From NCBI GenBank assembly GCA_944323845.1, contig CALUUA010000012.1:1-64000 (forward strand): 64,000 nt of DNA, written 5' to 3'. This stretch comes from an uncultured Bacteroidales bacterium (GTDB lineage Bacteria > Bacteroidota > Bacteroidia > Bacteroidales > UBA932). A model generated the notes under the pieces. It was not told where the DNA came from. It was given only the letters and a program-made list of their open reading frames with translations, and made no database searches. This document shows positions 1 through 8,691 of this stretch, piece by piece (positions within the stretch are counted from its first letter, which is position 1; the number at the start of each line of letters is the position of its first letter). A program made the position numbers and the translations under genes.

Positions 1-74
1 ACTGTGATTTCCTTTTCAGAACATGATACGAGCATTGCTGCGGCAGCAGCTATGGAAAATAAAAGTTTTTTCAT
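1..74 (-). CDS. Lipoprotein, N-terminal fragment (cut by window edge)
   Basis: Only the first 24 codons are inside the window. They read as a lipoprotein signal: MKKLL start, a short Ala-rich hydrophobic stretch, then a lipobox LVSC with Cys at residue 18, followed by SEKEITV. A good ribosome-binding site (ggaggac) lies just before the ATG, 16 bases after the stop of the 51-codon small ORF. It is probably the last or next gene of the sugar-locus operon, and the product is expected to be exported and lipid-anchored. Its function cannot be told from this fragment; another surface lipoprotein of the same locus is the natural guess. Confidence 0.75.
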   Translation of the reverse strand, partial: MKKLLFSIAAAAAMLVSCSEKEIT

Positions 75-90
75 GATATGTCCTCCTGTT

Positions 91-246
91 TCAAATAGTT
101 TCCCCTTCTCCGTAATCCGGTGCATCAATACTGTAGGTGCCATAGGTTTCACCGCTGGTTGCGAAGCCGTTTTCAACGGCAATTTCCGTAATTGTGGTTT
201 CTGGAGCCGAATATTTTACAGACTCCCGGTTTTCATTGCGTTTCAT
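91..246 (-). CDS. Small 51-residue protein of the sugar locus
   Basis: A 51-codon ORF sits between two lipoprotein genes, 19 bases after one and 16 before the next. It starts MKRNENRESVKYSAPETTI and carries EIAVENGFATSG, ending DYGEGETI. It has no signal peptide, transmembrane segment or Cys. Short proteins of this style (basic start, 'APE...I.VE.GF..S', acidic Tyr/Gly-rich tail) are, as I recall, often annotated as hypothetical beside Bacteroidales surface-lipoprotein genes; their function is not known to me. No strong Shine-Dalgarno is seen, which is common in this phylum. The tight fit between neighbours argues that it is a real gene. Confidence 0.6.
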   Translation of the reverse strand: MKRNENRESVKYSAPETTITEIAVENGFATSGETYGTYSIDAPDYGEGETI

Positions 247-265
247 GATAATTCAGTATTAATAA

Positions 266-2089
266 TTATTGTTCTTCTGTTTGGTTGTCAGCTACGCATC
301 TGACTGAGTATGCCATGTTCAGTTCTCCGTAACCCCATTCGTTTTCAGGGGATGAAGGAAGGGCATACTTGGTGTCGCTGCCCATGATTTTCACTACATA
401 GACGTAAGCATTCCCGTCGTTGTTTCCTTTATAAGGCGAAACAGTGGCTGTAGTCATTGTCACGTGTTCCGGATTCTGGTACACTCCGGATTTCCAGCTG
501 CGGTTCCCGGAGCAAGGCACGAAGACGCAGCCGGCCATATCGGATTTCGTAGCGGCAGCGGCTACGGAATTGGCCTGACCGCACATGACTCCCGGATTGG
601 CGAATCCGCTTGAGGAAGGAGCCTTCCATGCAAACTGAATCTGCGAAGGTTTTCCGACCAAAGCCGTCATCTCGTCTGATGTAGGCACCCTCCAGCCGTC
701 CGGGCAAGGGTCGTTCTCTGGAGCCCAGACATCAGGGGTATTTTTCGCTCCGCGCGGATAGCCTTCCGGCGCCGGTCCGTCCCACGGTTCTGCAGTCGGA
801 TATCCGTTCGACCATCCTGTCCTGGAATCATACTGGTACAGAAGCCCCGGCTCGTCCGGAGATGAAACGAATCTGCCCGGTTCCCCGACATTGGCCTTGG
901 CCCAGACGAGGTCCCCTATCCGCTGCGCATAGCCGTGCTGCACTGTCAGGACTGCTTCGCTCAGACCGGCCCTGAAGGTAAGGGAAGCTGTGCGCATGTC
1001 GCTGTCGCCGTTCAGGGCGCTGACCTTGACGGTGACCTGACCGTTCTCCGTACCTGAAGCCGGCTCTACCGTAAGCCACTCCTTCGTGGACTCGTCCTGA
1101 ATCACGGACCATTCTCCAGTAGAGGTCACATCCACCGTGTACTCGCCTGCTGCTGCAACAGGTGCGATATAAGAAGTGGATATTTCGACTTTAAGGTCAG
1201 GATCGGCCTCCTCGACATCGGTAAATTCAGCTGTCAGATGATTGACCGTGCCTGCGGCGAACAGGCCTTTGTCACCGGACTCCACGGTCTTTTCAAATTC
1301 ATATTTTTGCCCGTTCGCAGTGACAGTCACGGTGAACGTCTCTCCGGCATTAAGGCTGAACGGAATGGCTGTAATGTAGAAATGAGCTGTCTGCCCGGCC
1401 TTTACCTCCACCTTGTCCACGGTCAGGGCCACCGCCTGATAGCCGCCGGTCGTCCGGAGCTCTCCCGTCTGAGGATTTATCATCGCCCAGCCTTGCAGAT
1501 ACAGATCAGGATCAGAAGCGGAAATCCTGACTTCGGTCACGGTAATATCCGCAGGAGCCGAATTCACGACCTTTACATCCATCAGAGTGGATGCGTGACT
1601 GATGCTTATGGCAGGTACATTGCCATCTGAAACCTTTTCTGAAACCTTTGCATATCCGTAAAGAGGTCCGTCGATATGGGACGCATCATCGGCAAGCGAC
1701 TGTTTCTGTCCCATTCCGAAAGCCAGTCCCGCCCGGCCGAAATCCCCGTCCAGAGAGGAGTTGTTTTCATCATACGGATAAAATACATTCAATGCCGTAA
1801 TACGTTCCGGTTCCAGCACTTTCCGGCAGGAGAAAGTATTTCCGTCCCCTTTTTCGAACTTGTAGTGCTGTACGGTGTTGTCATCATATTCGGCGATGAC
1901 GGACAGGACATCGTCATCGTCCCATGTCACCTTGTACCCGTCTGTATCGAGGGTCGTCTTCGTGGAAGGCAGGTTCGCCATGAAAGCAAAGGGCTCACCG
2001 GCTCCGTTGACGGCTGTTCCGGGGTCTTCGACCTGGCAAGCCGCAGACATTGCAGCGACAGCTGCCATAAAAAATATCGTTTTTTTCAT
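266..2089 (-). CDS. Surface lipoprotein: fimbrillin-like N-terminus, BACON and FISUMP domains
   Basis: 607 residues. The signal peptide ends in a lipobox (SAAC, Cys18), so the product is probably an outer-membrane-anchored lipoprotein. Residues about 30-290 resemble the beta-rich N-terminal domains of fimbrillin-type adhesins (STKTTLD...VTWDDDDVLSV). Residues about 300-388 look like a BACON domain (GEWSV..., EWLTVEPASGT, LTVQHGY). Residues about 390-603 form a FISUMP domain, with IGDLVWAKANVGEPG and the signature CPDGWRVPT at 462-470. BACON domains are thought to bind glycans or mucin; the role of FISUMP is unclear. It lies 15 bases downstream of a paralogue with the same BACON-FISUMP end, after a clear Shine-Dalgarno (ggagga). 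Likely role: glycan or cell-surface binding accessory to the SusCD pair; this is inference. Confidence 0.8.
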   Translation of the reverse strand: MKKTIFFMAAVAAMSAACQVEDPGTAVNGAGEPFAFMANLPSTKTTLDTDGYKVTWDDDDVLSVIAEYDDNTVQHYKFEKGDGNTFSCRKVLEPERITALNVFYPYDENNSSLDGDFGRAGLAFGMGQKQSLADDASHIDGPLYGYAKVSEKVSDGNVPAISISHASTLMDVKVVNSAPADITVTEVRISASDPDLYLQGWAMINPQTGELRTTGGYQAVALTVDKVEVKAGQTAHFYITAIPFSLNAGETFTVTVTANGQKYEFEKTVESGDKGLFAAGTVNHLTAEFTDVEEADPDLKVEISTSYIAPVAAAGEYTVDVTSTGEWSVIQDESTKEWLTVEPASGTENGQVTVKVSALNGDSDMRTASLTFRAGLSEAVLTVQHGYAQRIGDLVWAKANVGEPGRFVSSPDEPGLLYQYDSRTGWSNGYPTAEPWDGPAPEGYPRGAKNTPDVWAPENDPCPDGWRVPTSDEMTALVGKPSQIQFAWKAPSSSGFANPGVMCGQANSVAAAATKSDMAGCVFVPCSGNRSWKSGVYQNPEHVTMTTATVSPYKGNNDGNAYVYVVKIMGSDTKYALPSSPENEWGYGELNMAYSVRCVADNQTEEQ

Positions 2090-2104
2090 ATTCTGTTCCT
2101 CCTT

Positions 2105-3427
2105 TTAATACGACTGGCCTTCGCCATAGCCCGGAATCTGCAGATCCACTGGTCCGTATGAAACCCTGTCATCCTTTATGCACCTTACCGGCCACGCTCC
2201 GCGGAGACGCTCCCAGCCCCAGCTGTCGGATGGAAGACGCATCTTGCTGTCTTTGGCGCCATTGGCTCCCGGCACGTCCGTTGAACAATACATAAGATAC
2301 CTGCACTGTTCCGTTCCTGACATCAGGGACGTAGCCGTAGTCATCGTGGCATTCTGCGGGTTCTGGTATGTACCTTTGCTCCAGTGGCGGTTTCCTGAAC
2401 ATGGCAGGAAAATACCGCCTTTCATATCTGCAGCGGTGGCAGTCCTGCCGGTTTCGCGGGACAGACCAAGAACGGCTCCCGGAATCTCGAATCCGCTCGT
2501 CTTAGGCTCTACCCAGCCTATCTTCACTTCAGTGGCTCTTGTACCTACGAGAGCATCCAGTTCGTCCTTTGTCGGCACTCTCCAGCCGTCCGGACAAGGA
2601 TTGTTCTCGTCTGTCCACCGTTCCGGACCGGTAGAGTCACCAAGAGGCATGCCCGTAGGAGCCGGTGCGGTCGTGGCAGGATAGGCATTTGTCCATGCCA
2701 CTTTAGAATCGTACTGGTAGAGCATTCCCGGATTGTCAGGAGAGGCCGCGAACATTCCCGGCTCCCCGACATTGGCCTTGGCCCAGACATAGTCTCCTAT
2801 CTTCTGGGCATAACCGTGCTGGACCGTAAGTTCAGCTTCGCCTGAACCTGTCAGGAATTTCACGATACCCGTGTGCATCTGACTGTCATCATCGAAGGCA
2901 GAGAAGATGAATTTTACGGGCGCATTGCCGGTTCCCGAAACCGGCTCTATGGTCAGCCAGCCTTCGGTATCGGAATCCTGCTCTATGGACCATTCTCCGT
3001 TAGAGGCTAACTGTACCTGATATGTTCCTTCCGGAACCGTAGTGGCTATGAATGACGGGGAAACAGTCACGGAAGTCATGAGATTCTGCACTATCCTTAC
3101 CTCCCTGACAGCAGAGCCTGCAGTAATCACGAGCGTAGCGGTACGTGCGGCCTCATCATCCGGATTTTCACTTATCCACAGAGAGTACACCCCGTTTCCG
3201 CCCAAAAGCGACGGAAGAAGCTGTATCCATCCGGACTCCGTCCCTTCATACCTTATGGAGGCTCTGGAATCAGTGTTGCATTTTACCGGAATATTCAGTT
3301 CCGTATAAACCGCCTCCACTTCATATTCGTTCTTCGGAACGTCTATATACGGCTCCTCTGTCTTCTGGCACGAAGTCCCGAATACAGCCAGCAAAGCCGA
3401 TATGATATAATAAGTCTTGTTTTTCAT
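2105..3427 (-). CDS. Surface lipoprotein with two BACON-like and one FISUMP domain
   Basis: 440 residues from the ATG at 3427, chosen because it gives a lipoprotein signal (MKNKTYYIISALLAVFGTSC, Cys20); the open frame extends 26 codons further upstream into the susD end. Two BACON-like repeats follow, the second with GEWSIEQ, GWLTIEPVSGTG and LTVQHGYAQ. The C-terminal FISUMP domain has IGDYVWAKANVGEPG and CPDGWRVPT. It is a paralogue of the next gene and carries an extra C-terminal tail ending PGYGEGQSY. It starts 13 bases after susD, the place where SusE/SusF-like surface glycan-binding lipoproteins usually sit. A similar position-specific role is inferred, not shown. Confidence 0.8.
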   Translation of the reverse strand: MKNKTYYIISALLAVFGTSCQKTEEPYIDVPKNEYEVEAVYTELNIPVKCNTDSRASIRYEGTESGWIQLLPSLLGGNGVYSLWISENPDDEAARTATLVITAGSAVREVRIVQNLMTSVTVSPSFIATTVPEGTYQVQLASNGEWSIEQDSDTEGWLTIEPVSGTGNAPVKFIFSAFDDDSQMHTGIVKFLTGSGEAELTVQHGYAQKIGDYVWAKANVGEPGMFAASPDNPGMLYQYDSKVAWTNAYPATTAPAPTGMPLGDSTGPERWTDENNPCPDGWRVPTKDELDALVGTRATEVKIGWVEPKTSGFEIPGAVLGLSRETGRTATAADMKGGIFLPCSGNRHWSKGTYQNPQNATMTTATSLMSGTEQCRYLMYCSTDVPGANGAKDSKMRLPSDSWGWERLRGAWPVRCIKDDRVSYGPVDLQIPGYGEGQSY

Positions 3428-3440
3428 AATCAGTTTTTTA

Positions 3441-5417
3441 TCAATTCTGGGCGCCGAGTCCGGCCTGTACAGGCCAGCCCGGATTCTGGTAGAGAGGCGA
3501 CGCATTCACGTCCCCGTCGCCGGTAATGAGGAAATGCTGCACTGCAATAGGGTCGAGATAGTGGGCCATTCTCCAGTTGTAGCCGTTGTAGACCCTGTTG
3601 TTGGACATGATGTGGTAGGGTGCGAGGTAGGTGCTGAAGTTCGGATCCGAGACATTTTTCCCGATACTGAGTCCACCGGAGTTCTCTTTGAGGAAGGCCT
3701 CGTTATCGGACAGTCCGCCCCAAAGATTCACGCCCATGGCATGATAAGGCTCGTCAGCGTCGATAAGCTGGTCGAGTGCTCTCCAGCGATGGAGATCATC
3801 GGCCCTGAATCCTTCCGCCATAAGTTCGCAGCGTCTTTCTCGCCTGATGTTGTAAAGGGTCTTGTCTACGAGGTCTCCGGCAGAATATGCACCCCAGTCC
3901 GTCTTGCCTTCTGCAGCCACGTTAGTATTGCTGATTGTCGTCTGATAATCTCCCACCTTGGCTCTGTTTCTGATGGCTGTCCAATATTTCCCGGCATCGG
4001 AATCCAGAGCGCCGTTGTATTCATAGCAGGCCTCAATATAGTTCAGATAGGCTTCTACTGCCCTGAAAATGATGAGACCGGTCTCGCTGGAGTTTTCGCT
4101 TGCATAGGCTCCGTCGAAATTCAGCCCTTTGCGGATGGCATAGCCGGTAATGTATTTCTGCGCGCCGGAAGCTGTAATGACAGGCCACGGTTCAACTTCC
4201 CGGGAATTACGGCCTCCCGGGGAATGCAGGTTCTTGTCTCCCGGCTTCTTTATGAATATTTCGGCACGGGAATCCCTGCCTTCAGTGATTTTCTGCAGGT
4301 CGGCGTCTCCGGGATAACTGCGGCCTGCGGCATACCAAGGCAGGCCGCTACTCATCACGAAGGCATCCACCATGCTTTTGGTGATTCCGTAGCCGTTGTT
4401 GGATGAGGAAGCCCACTCCCCTACGGAGTTGTGAATACCGATGGCAACATTATAGGCTCTCCACAGCAAGACTTCCGGATACTTGCTCATGTCAGTCGCA
4501 CCGAACATATCGAAATATGGATTCGGATCGGCATCCGCATCTTTCTGGAACACTCCTGTATTCTCGGTCAGCGCATATTTATCTGCTACGATTTTGGCTT
4601 CGTCCATCGCTATCTTCAGAAAATACTTGCTTTCGCTTTCGATATCACCGGAAGGAAACTGATATCCCTTGTTGTAGTCTTTCCCGGCGCCGGGCCAGTC
4701 CGTGTCGTTCGGGACGAAAGCCGTACCGGCGAAATACTTTTCCCAGGTACCTTCATACAGGGCCACACGCGACTTCATCAGATGTGCGCAGTCGTCTGCA
4801 AGCCTGTTCGTACCGCCTACCGGAGGTATTTCAGACATATATTCGATAGCCTTGTCCAGATCGGAAAGGATGAATCTTGCCACTTCATTGCGCGGTCTTC
4901 TCTTGCTCTCCGCCGTAAGCTTTTCCAGATCGTCGGCTATCGGCTTCTCCACTATCGGGAAATCTCCGAGCGCCTTCAGCTTTTCGAAATAGGCCCAGGC
5001 TCTGAAAAAATAGACTTCACCTATATAATGACGGATATTGGAAGCATTTCCCGTTATCTCGCCGGCTTCATAAAGCGGTATGACAAAATCCAGGAAATAG
5101 TTGCATCTGTAAATATCTGTAAAGGAATATGAGCCTCCGGTCTGTTCTACCCTCCAGTAGCCTGGAGCGTATTTGTCGCTCGGATTCGGTGCCACCATAT
5201 CGTCAGTATCGGCATCCGTCCGCCAATATCCCCACGTGCTGCGTTCATGTTTCGGGAGCATTGTGTATAGGTCAGTGGCATACGCCCCTATATTTTCCTC
5301 CGTAGTCAGATACTGCTCCGGAGAAAGGGCTGCTTCCGGCTCCAGGTCCAGAAAAGCATTGCAGGACGTGAACATCAGTGCGACCGGCAGGGATAGAATC
5401 AATATTCTGTTTTTCAT
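3441..5417 (-). CDS. SusD/RagB-family nutrient-binding lipoprotein
   Basis: 658 residues. The signal peptide has lipobox MFTSC (Cys19), followed by NAFLDLEPE, the usual SusD start. The body has SusD-type helices, with YFFRAWAYFEKLKALGDFPIV matching the conserved TPR region, and the C-terminal RRERRCELMAEGFRADDLHRW motif of this family. SusD proteins are lipoprotein lids on the outer face of SusC channels and bind the imported glycan or sugar. The gene directly follows susC (12-base gap), as expected for a SusCD pair. The neighbouring ribokinase and sugar permease suggest that the ligand is ribose or a ribose-containing compound such as a nucleoside; this is inference. Confidence 0.93.
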   Translation of the reverse strand: MKNRILILSLPVALMFTSCNAFLDLEPEAALSPEQYLTTEENIGAYATDLYTMLPKHERSTWGYWRTDADTDDMVAPNPSDKYAPGYWRVEQTGGSYSFTDIYRCNYFLDFVIPLYEAGEITGNASNIRHYIGEVYFFRAWAYFEKLKALGDFPIVEKPIADDLEKLTAESKRRPRNEVARFILSDLDKAIEYMSEIPPVGGTNRLADDCAHLMKSRVALYEGTWEKYFAGTAFVPNDTDWPGAGKDYNKGYQFPSGDIESESKYFLKIAMDEAKIVADKYALTENTGVFQKDADADPNPYFDMFGATDMSKYPEVLLWRAYNVAIGIHNSVGEWASSSNNGYGITKSMVDAFVMSSGLPWYAAGRSYPGDADLQKITEGRDSRAEIFIKKPGDKNLHSPGGRNSREVEPWPVITASGAQKYITGYAIRKGLNFDGAYASENSSETGLIIFRAVEAYLNYIEACYEYNGALDSDAGKYWTAIRNRAKVGDYQTTISNTNVAAEGKTDWGAYSAGDLVDKTLYNIRRERRCELMAEGFRADDLHRWRALDQLIDADEPYHAMGVNLWGGLSDNEAFLKENSGGLSIGKNVSDPNFSTYLAPYHIMSNNRVYNGYNWRMAHYLDPIAVQHFLITGDGDVNASPLYQNPGWPVQAGLGAQN

Positions 5418-5429
5418 ATAGCAATCCGA

Positions 5430-8400
5430 TTAAAATGTTACACTTAAGCCGACCGAATAAGTCCTGGTCAACGGATAAACGTTACCGGCCGAGTTGGCAC
5501 CGATGGTCTCCGGGTCGAAAAGATCTGTCATCTGCGTGAAAGTAGCCAGGTTTTCACCGGAGAGATATACCCTGCAATTCGATATGCCTATCTTCGAAGT
5601 GTATTTCTGAGGAATGGTATAGCCTATCTGCACGTTTTTCAGTCTGCAGTAAGCCGCATTCTGAAGATATCCGGTCTGGCAACGGGTGTTTTTGTTCGTG
5701 TTGAAGTACGGCTTCGGATAGTACGCGTCGAGGTTCTGTCCGAGAGGGTTGTCCGCATCGGCCCTGAAATAATCAATATGTTCAGAGAGCGCCATGGAAT
5801 TGAACTCGCTCGCCCCTGTCGTGCCATAGAAATACATACTGCCCTGATAGTAGTCGCGTTTTCCCACGCCCTGCAGGAAAATCCTCAGGTCTATGCCTTT
5901 CCAGGCCGCTGTAAGGTCGATACCGAAATTGTATCTCGGCGTAGTGTTTCCTATCACTTTCAGGTCTCCGTGGTCGTCTATCGTATTCGCCCCGCTGTCC
6001 ACTACTCCGTCGCCGTTCACATCCTTGTACATGATATCGCCTGCTCCCCAGTCGCTTCCTATGGCGTTCTGCCCTCCATAAGGCAGGGTGGCAAGATGGT
6101 TCCGCATCTCGATGTCCGATTTGGCTATGCCTACTGTCTCATAGCCCCAGATTTCCCCGACTTTCATTCCTGCATAGTTCTTGTCCAAAGTCCGTGAAGG
6201 ATTGGAATATTTCAGTATGGTAGCCTGCGCGTCCGAAAGGACAAGGCGGATACCGTAGTTCAATTGGCCGAAGGCCACATCGCGCCAGGACAGTTCGAGT
6301 TCCCAGCCTTCGGTCTGGAGGTCCGTGTTGTTCGTGGACGGAACCGATGTACCGAGGATGACAGGAAGTTCATCGGCAGGACCTACCATGTCGAGAGTCT
6401 GTCTGATGAAGTATTCGAACGAACCTGTCAACCTGCTGTCGAAGGCGGCAAAGTCAATACCGGCATTCCAGGAGCGGACTTTCTCCCACGTCAGCAGCAT
6501 GCTTATCAATGCAGGCGGCCAGGCGGTATTCGGTTTCTGTCCGTTGATAAGCCAGTCTCCCGAGGAATTCGCGAAGCCCATGGTCTGGTATGTCGGATAC
6601 CAGGACGTCGTGTTCTGGTTTCCGAGAGAACCATAGGAAGCCCTTATCTTGAGCATGTCCACCCACCGTTTTGCCGGTTTGAAGAACGGCTCGTTCGCTA
6701 TGTTCCATCCTAACGAGAATGACGGGAAGAAGCCCCAGCGGTTATCGGAGCGGAAACGGGAAGAGCCGTCATACCTGAGGTTCACCTCGGCGAGATATCT
6801 TTCCTTGAAATTGTAGTTTATACGTCCGAAGAAACCCACAGTCCTCCAGGAACCGCCGCCGCCTGACACCTCCGGAGTTATCACGACTCCGTTTTCGAGG
6901 CCTGAAGACGTGTTTATCGTCGGGATGGACGGAACTATGATGCCGGCCTTTTTCGCCCAGACATCGTTGTCGTGATACATTTCCATCTGGAAACCTGCCA
7001 TGATTTTCAGATAGTGGGCATCGGCAAAGGTCCTTTCATAGTCGGAGTATGCGTTCACTGTCAGGAACTCGTTCTTGCCTGCATCTTCAGCCACATAGGA
7101 CTTCGGCGAAGCGCTCGGCCATCCCGGCTCGACTTTGGTGACCCCGTCCACCGCTATCTGCTGGACATGAAGCTGTACTGTCTTGTTGAAGTAGTTCCTG
7201 TGCCTGAAATTGATGTCTCCCACTATTCTCCAGCCCGGCAGAGGCGTGAGTTCGAGATTGAACTGCTGGACGAAAGTCGTGTTGTTTATCGTGCTCTGGC
7301 CGCCCTCCACCATCTGAAGAACCTGGTCGTTGAAGAGATTTCCGTTAGGGTCGTAGAGAGGATACACAGGCCATGTCCAACGGCCGATATTCTGGAAAAT
7401 ATTGTCGGTCATATAGGTAGGCTGGTGATACCATTCCCTCATATATCTGGCGCTGTAGCCTATTTTCAGGAACTTGAACGGAACAGCGTTGACCTTTCCG
7501 AATACATTCAGTCTTTGAAGACCGTCAAGATCCCAGTTCAACACACCTTTCTCGTCGATATAGTTCGCCGACACATAATAGCTTACCGCATCCGTGCCTC
7601 CGTTAATGCTCAGATTGTGTTCCTGGGCTGTAGTAAGGTCGCTGTAGAAGACATCGTAATAGTCGATATTGTCATTCGAGCCGTTGGAGGTATAGGCTGA
7701 AGCCCACTGTCCGCTGCCGCCCGTATCAGGTATGGTATTGTAGGAAATTTTTCCGTCCATATAGTCCCTTATCCTCTGGAGACGCTCGGGAGTGACGATG
7801 TCTCCTCGTCCGGAATTGTGTGCGGCCTCGTTGAAATAAAGTGCCCAGGAATAGGAATCCGCCATTTCAGGCATGTTTATAGGAGACTTGAAACGGAAAT
7901 TGTTGTTGTAATTTACGGTAGCCTTGCCCTTCTTTCCGGATTTGGTAGTGACCAGAATGACTCCGAAAGGTGCGCGGGAACCGTAAATGGATGAAGCGGC
8001 GGCGTCTTTCAGGACGGAAATGCTCTCGATATCCTGCGCATTGATATTCGTCAGGTCGCCTTCCATACCGTCTATCAGGACGAGTACCGAGCCGGAAGAG
8101 CCTTCGCCTATGGTGGCTAGACCCCTCAGCTGGACTGACGGACCGTTGTTGTAGAGCTGGCCGCTGTTCTGCGTGATGGTAAGACCCGGGATCTGTCCCT
8201 GAAGAGCCAGTACGGGATTGTGTACCGGGACGGATTCAAGAGCTTCATTGTCGAGGGTGCTGACAGCCCCGGTAAGATTGACTTTTTTCTGCGTGGCGAA
8301 ACCTACCACGACCACTTCATCGAGAAGTTCGTTGTCTTCTTCCAGAATGACGTTATAGACTTCACCCCCTTTTGAAACCGTGAGGGTGACTGAATGGTAG

Positions 8401-8627
8401 CCGAGCGAAGAAAATTCCAGCACGCTACCGTCCGGGACGCTCAATTCGTAACGTCCCTCCAAGTCTGTCGTTGTTCCCACAGGCGTCGGACTTCCGACCA
8501 ACGCCACCGCCGCACCTATGACAGGCACTCCGTTCTGATCTGTCACGGTACCTTTGACGGTATTCTGTGCCAGAACAGCTGCGGCAGTACAGAACAACAG
8601 CACGACCAATGCGATTGTTTTTTTCAT
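5430..8627 (-). CDS. SusC/RagA-family TonB-dependent outer-membrane transporter
   Basis: 1065 residues. A Sec signal peptide (…TAAAVLAQ) precedes a CarboxypepD_reg-like domain (residues about 22-95: VKGTVTDQNGVPVIGAAV). A TonB-box-like region, EEDNELLDEVVVVGFATQKK, follows, then the plug (VPVHNPVLALQGQIPGLTI, LVLIDGMEGDL, ISVLKDAAASSIYGSRAPFG) and a long beta-barrel ending in …TYSVGLSVTF with C-terminal Phe. It imports ligand captured by the partner SusD, using TonB-ExbBD energy. It lies in one transcription direction with ribokinase and sugar permease upstream and lipoproteins downstream. A 64-base gap separates it from the permease; I saw no TAnnTTTG promoter in that gap, so co-transcription is plausible. 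Confidence 0.95.
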   Translation of the reverse strand: MKKTIALVVLLFCTAAAVLAQNTVKGTVTDQNGVPVIGAAVALVGSPTPVGTTTDLEGRYELSVPDGSVLEFSSLGYHSVTLTVSKGGEVYNVILEEDNELLDEVVVVGFATQKKVNLTGAVSTLDNEALESVPVHNPVLALQGQIPGLTITQNSGQLYNNGPSVQLRGLATIGEGSSGSVLVLIDGMEGDLTNINAQDIESISVLKDAAASSIYGSRAPFGVILVTTKSGKKGKATVNYNNNFRFKSPINMPEMADSYSWALYFNEAAHNSGRGDIVTPERLQRIRDYMDGKISYNTIPDTGGSGQWASAYTSNGSNDNIDYYDVFYSDLTTAQEHNLSINGGTDAVSYYVSANYIDEKGVLNWDLDGLQRLNVFGKVNAVPFKFLKIGYSARYMREWYHQPTYMTDNIFQNIGRWTWPVYPLYDPNGNLFNDQVLQMVEGGQSTINNTTFVQQFNLELTPLPGWRIVGDINFRHRNYFNKTVQLHVQQIAVDGVTKVEPGWPSASPKSYVAEDAGKNEFLTVNAYSDYERTFADAHYLKIMAGFQMEMYHDNDVWAKKAGIIVPSIPTINTSSGLENGVVITPEVSGGGGSWRTVGFFGRINYNFKERYLAEVNLRYDGSSRFRSDNRWGFFPSFSLGWNIANEPFFKPAKRWVDMLKIRASYGSLGNQNTTSWYPTYQTMGFANSSGDWLINGQKPNTAWPPALISMLLTWEKVRSWNAGIDFAAFDSRLTGSFEYFIRQTLDMVGPADELPVILGTSVPSTNNTDLQTEGWELELSWRDVAFGQLNYGIRLVLSDAQATILKYSNPSRTLDKNYAGMKVGEIWGYETVGIAKSDIEMRNHLATLPYGGQNAIGSDWGAGDIMYKDVNGDGVVDSGANTIDDHGDLKVIGNTTPRYNFGIDLTAAWKGIDLRIFLQGVGKRDYYQGSMYFYGTTGASEFNSMALSEHIDYFRADADNPLGQNLDAYYPKPYFNTNKNTRCQTGYLQNAAYCRLKNVQIGYTIPQKYTSKIGISNCRVYLSGENLATFTQMTDLFDPETIGANSAGNVYPLTRTYSVGLSVTF

Positions 8628-8691
8628 AAAATGTCGGTTATTAATTTATTATATGATAGAATCATTCTTTTTATCGTAAAAATCGTCTGCC

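Noticed and set aside
3417..4406. Long open frame antisense to the first susD (plus strand)
   Set aside because: Composition mirrors susD codons; no signal or motif.
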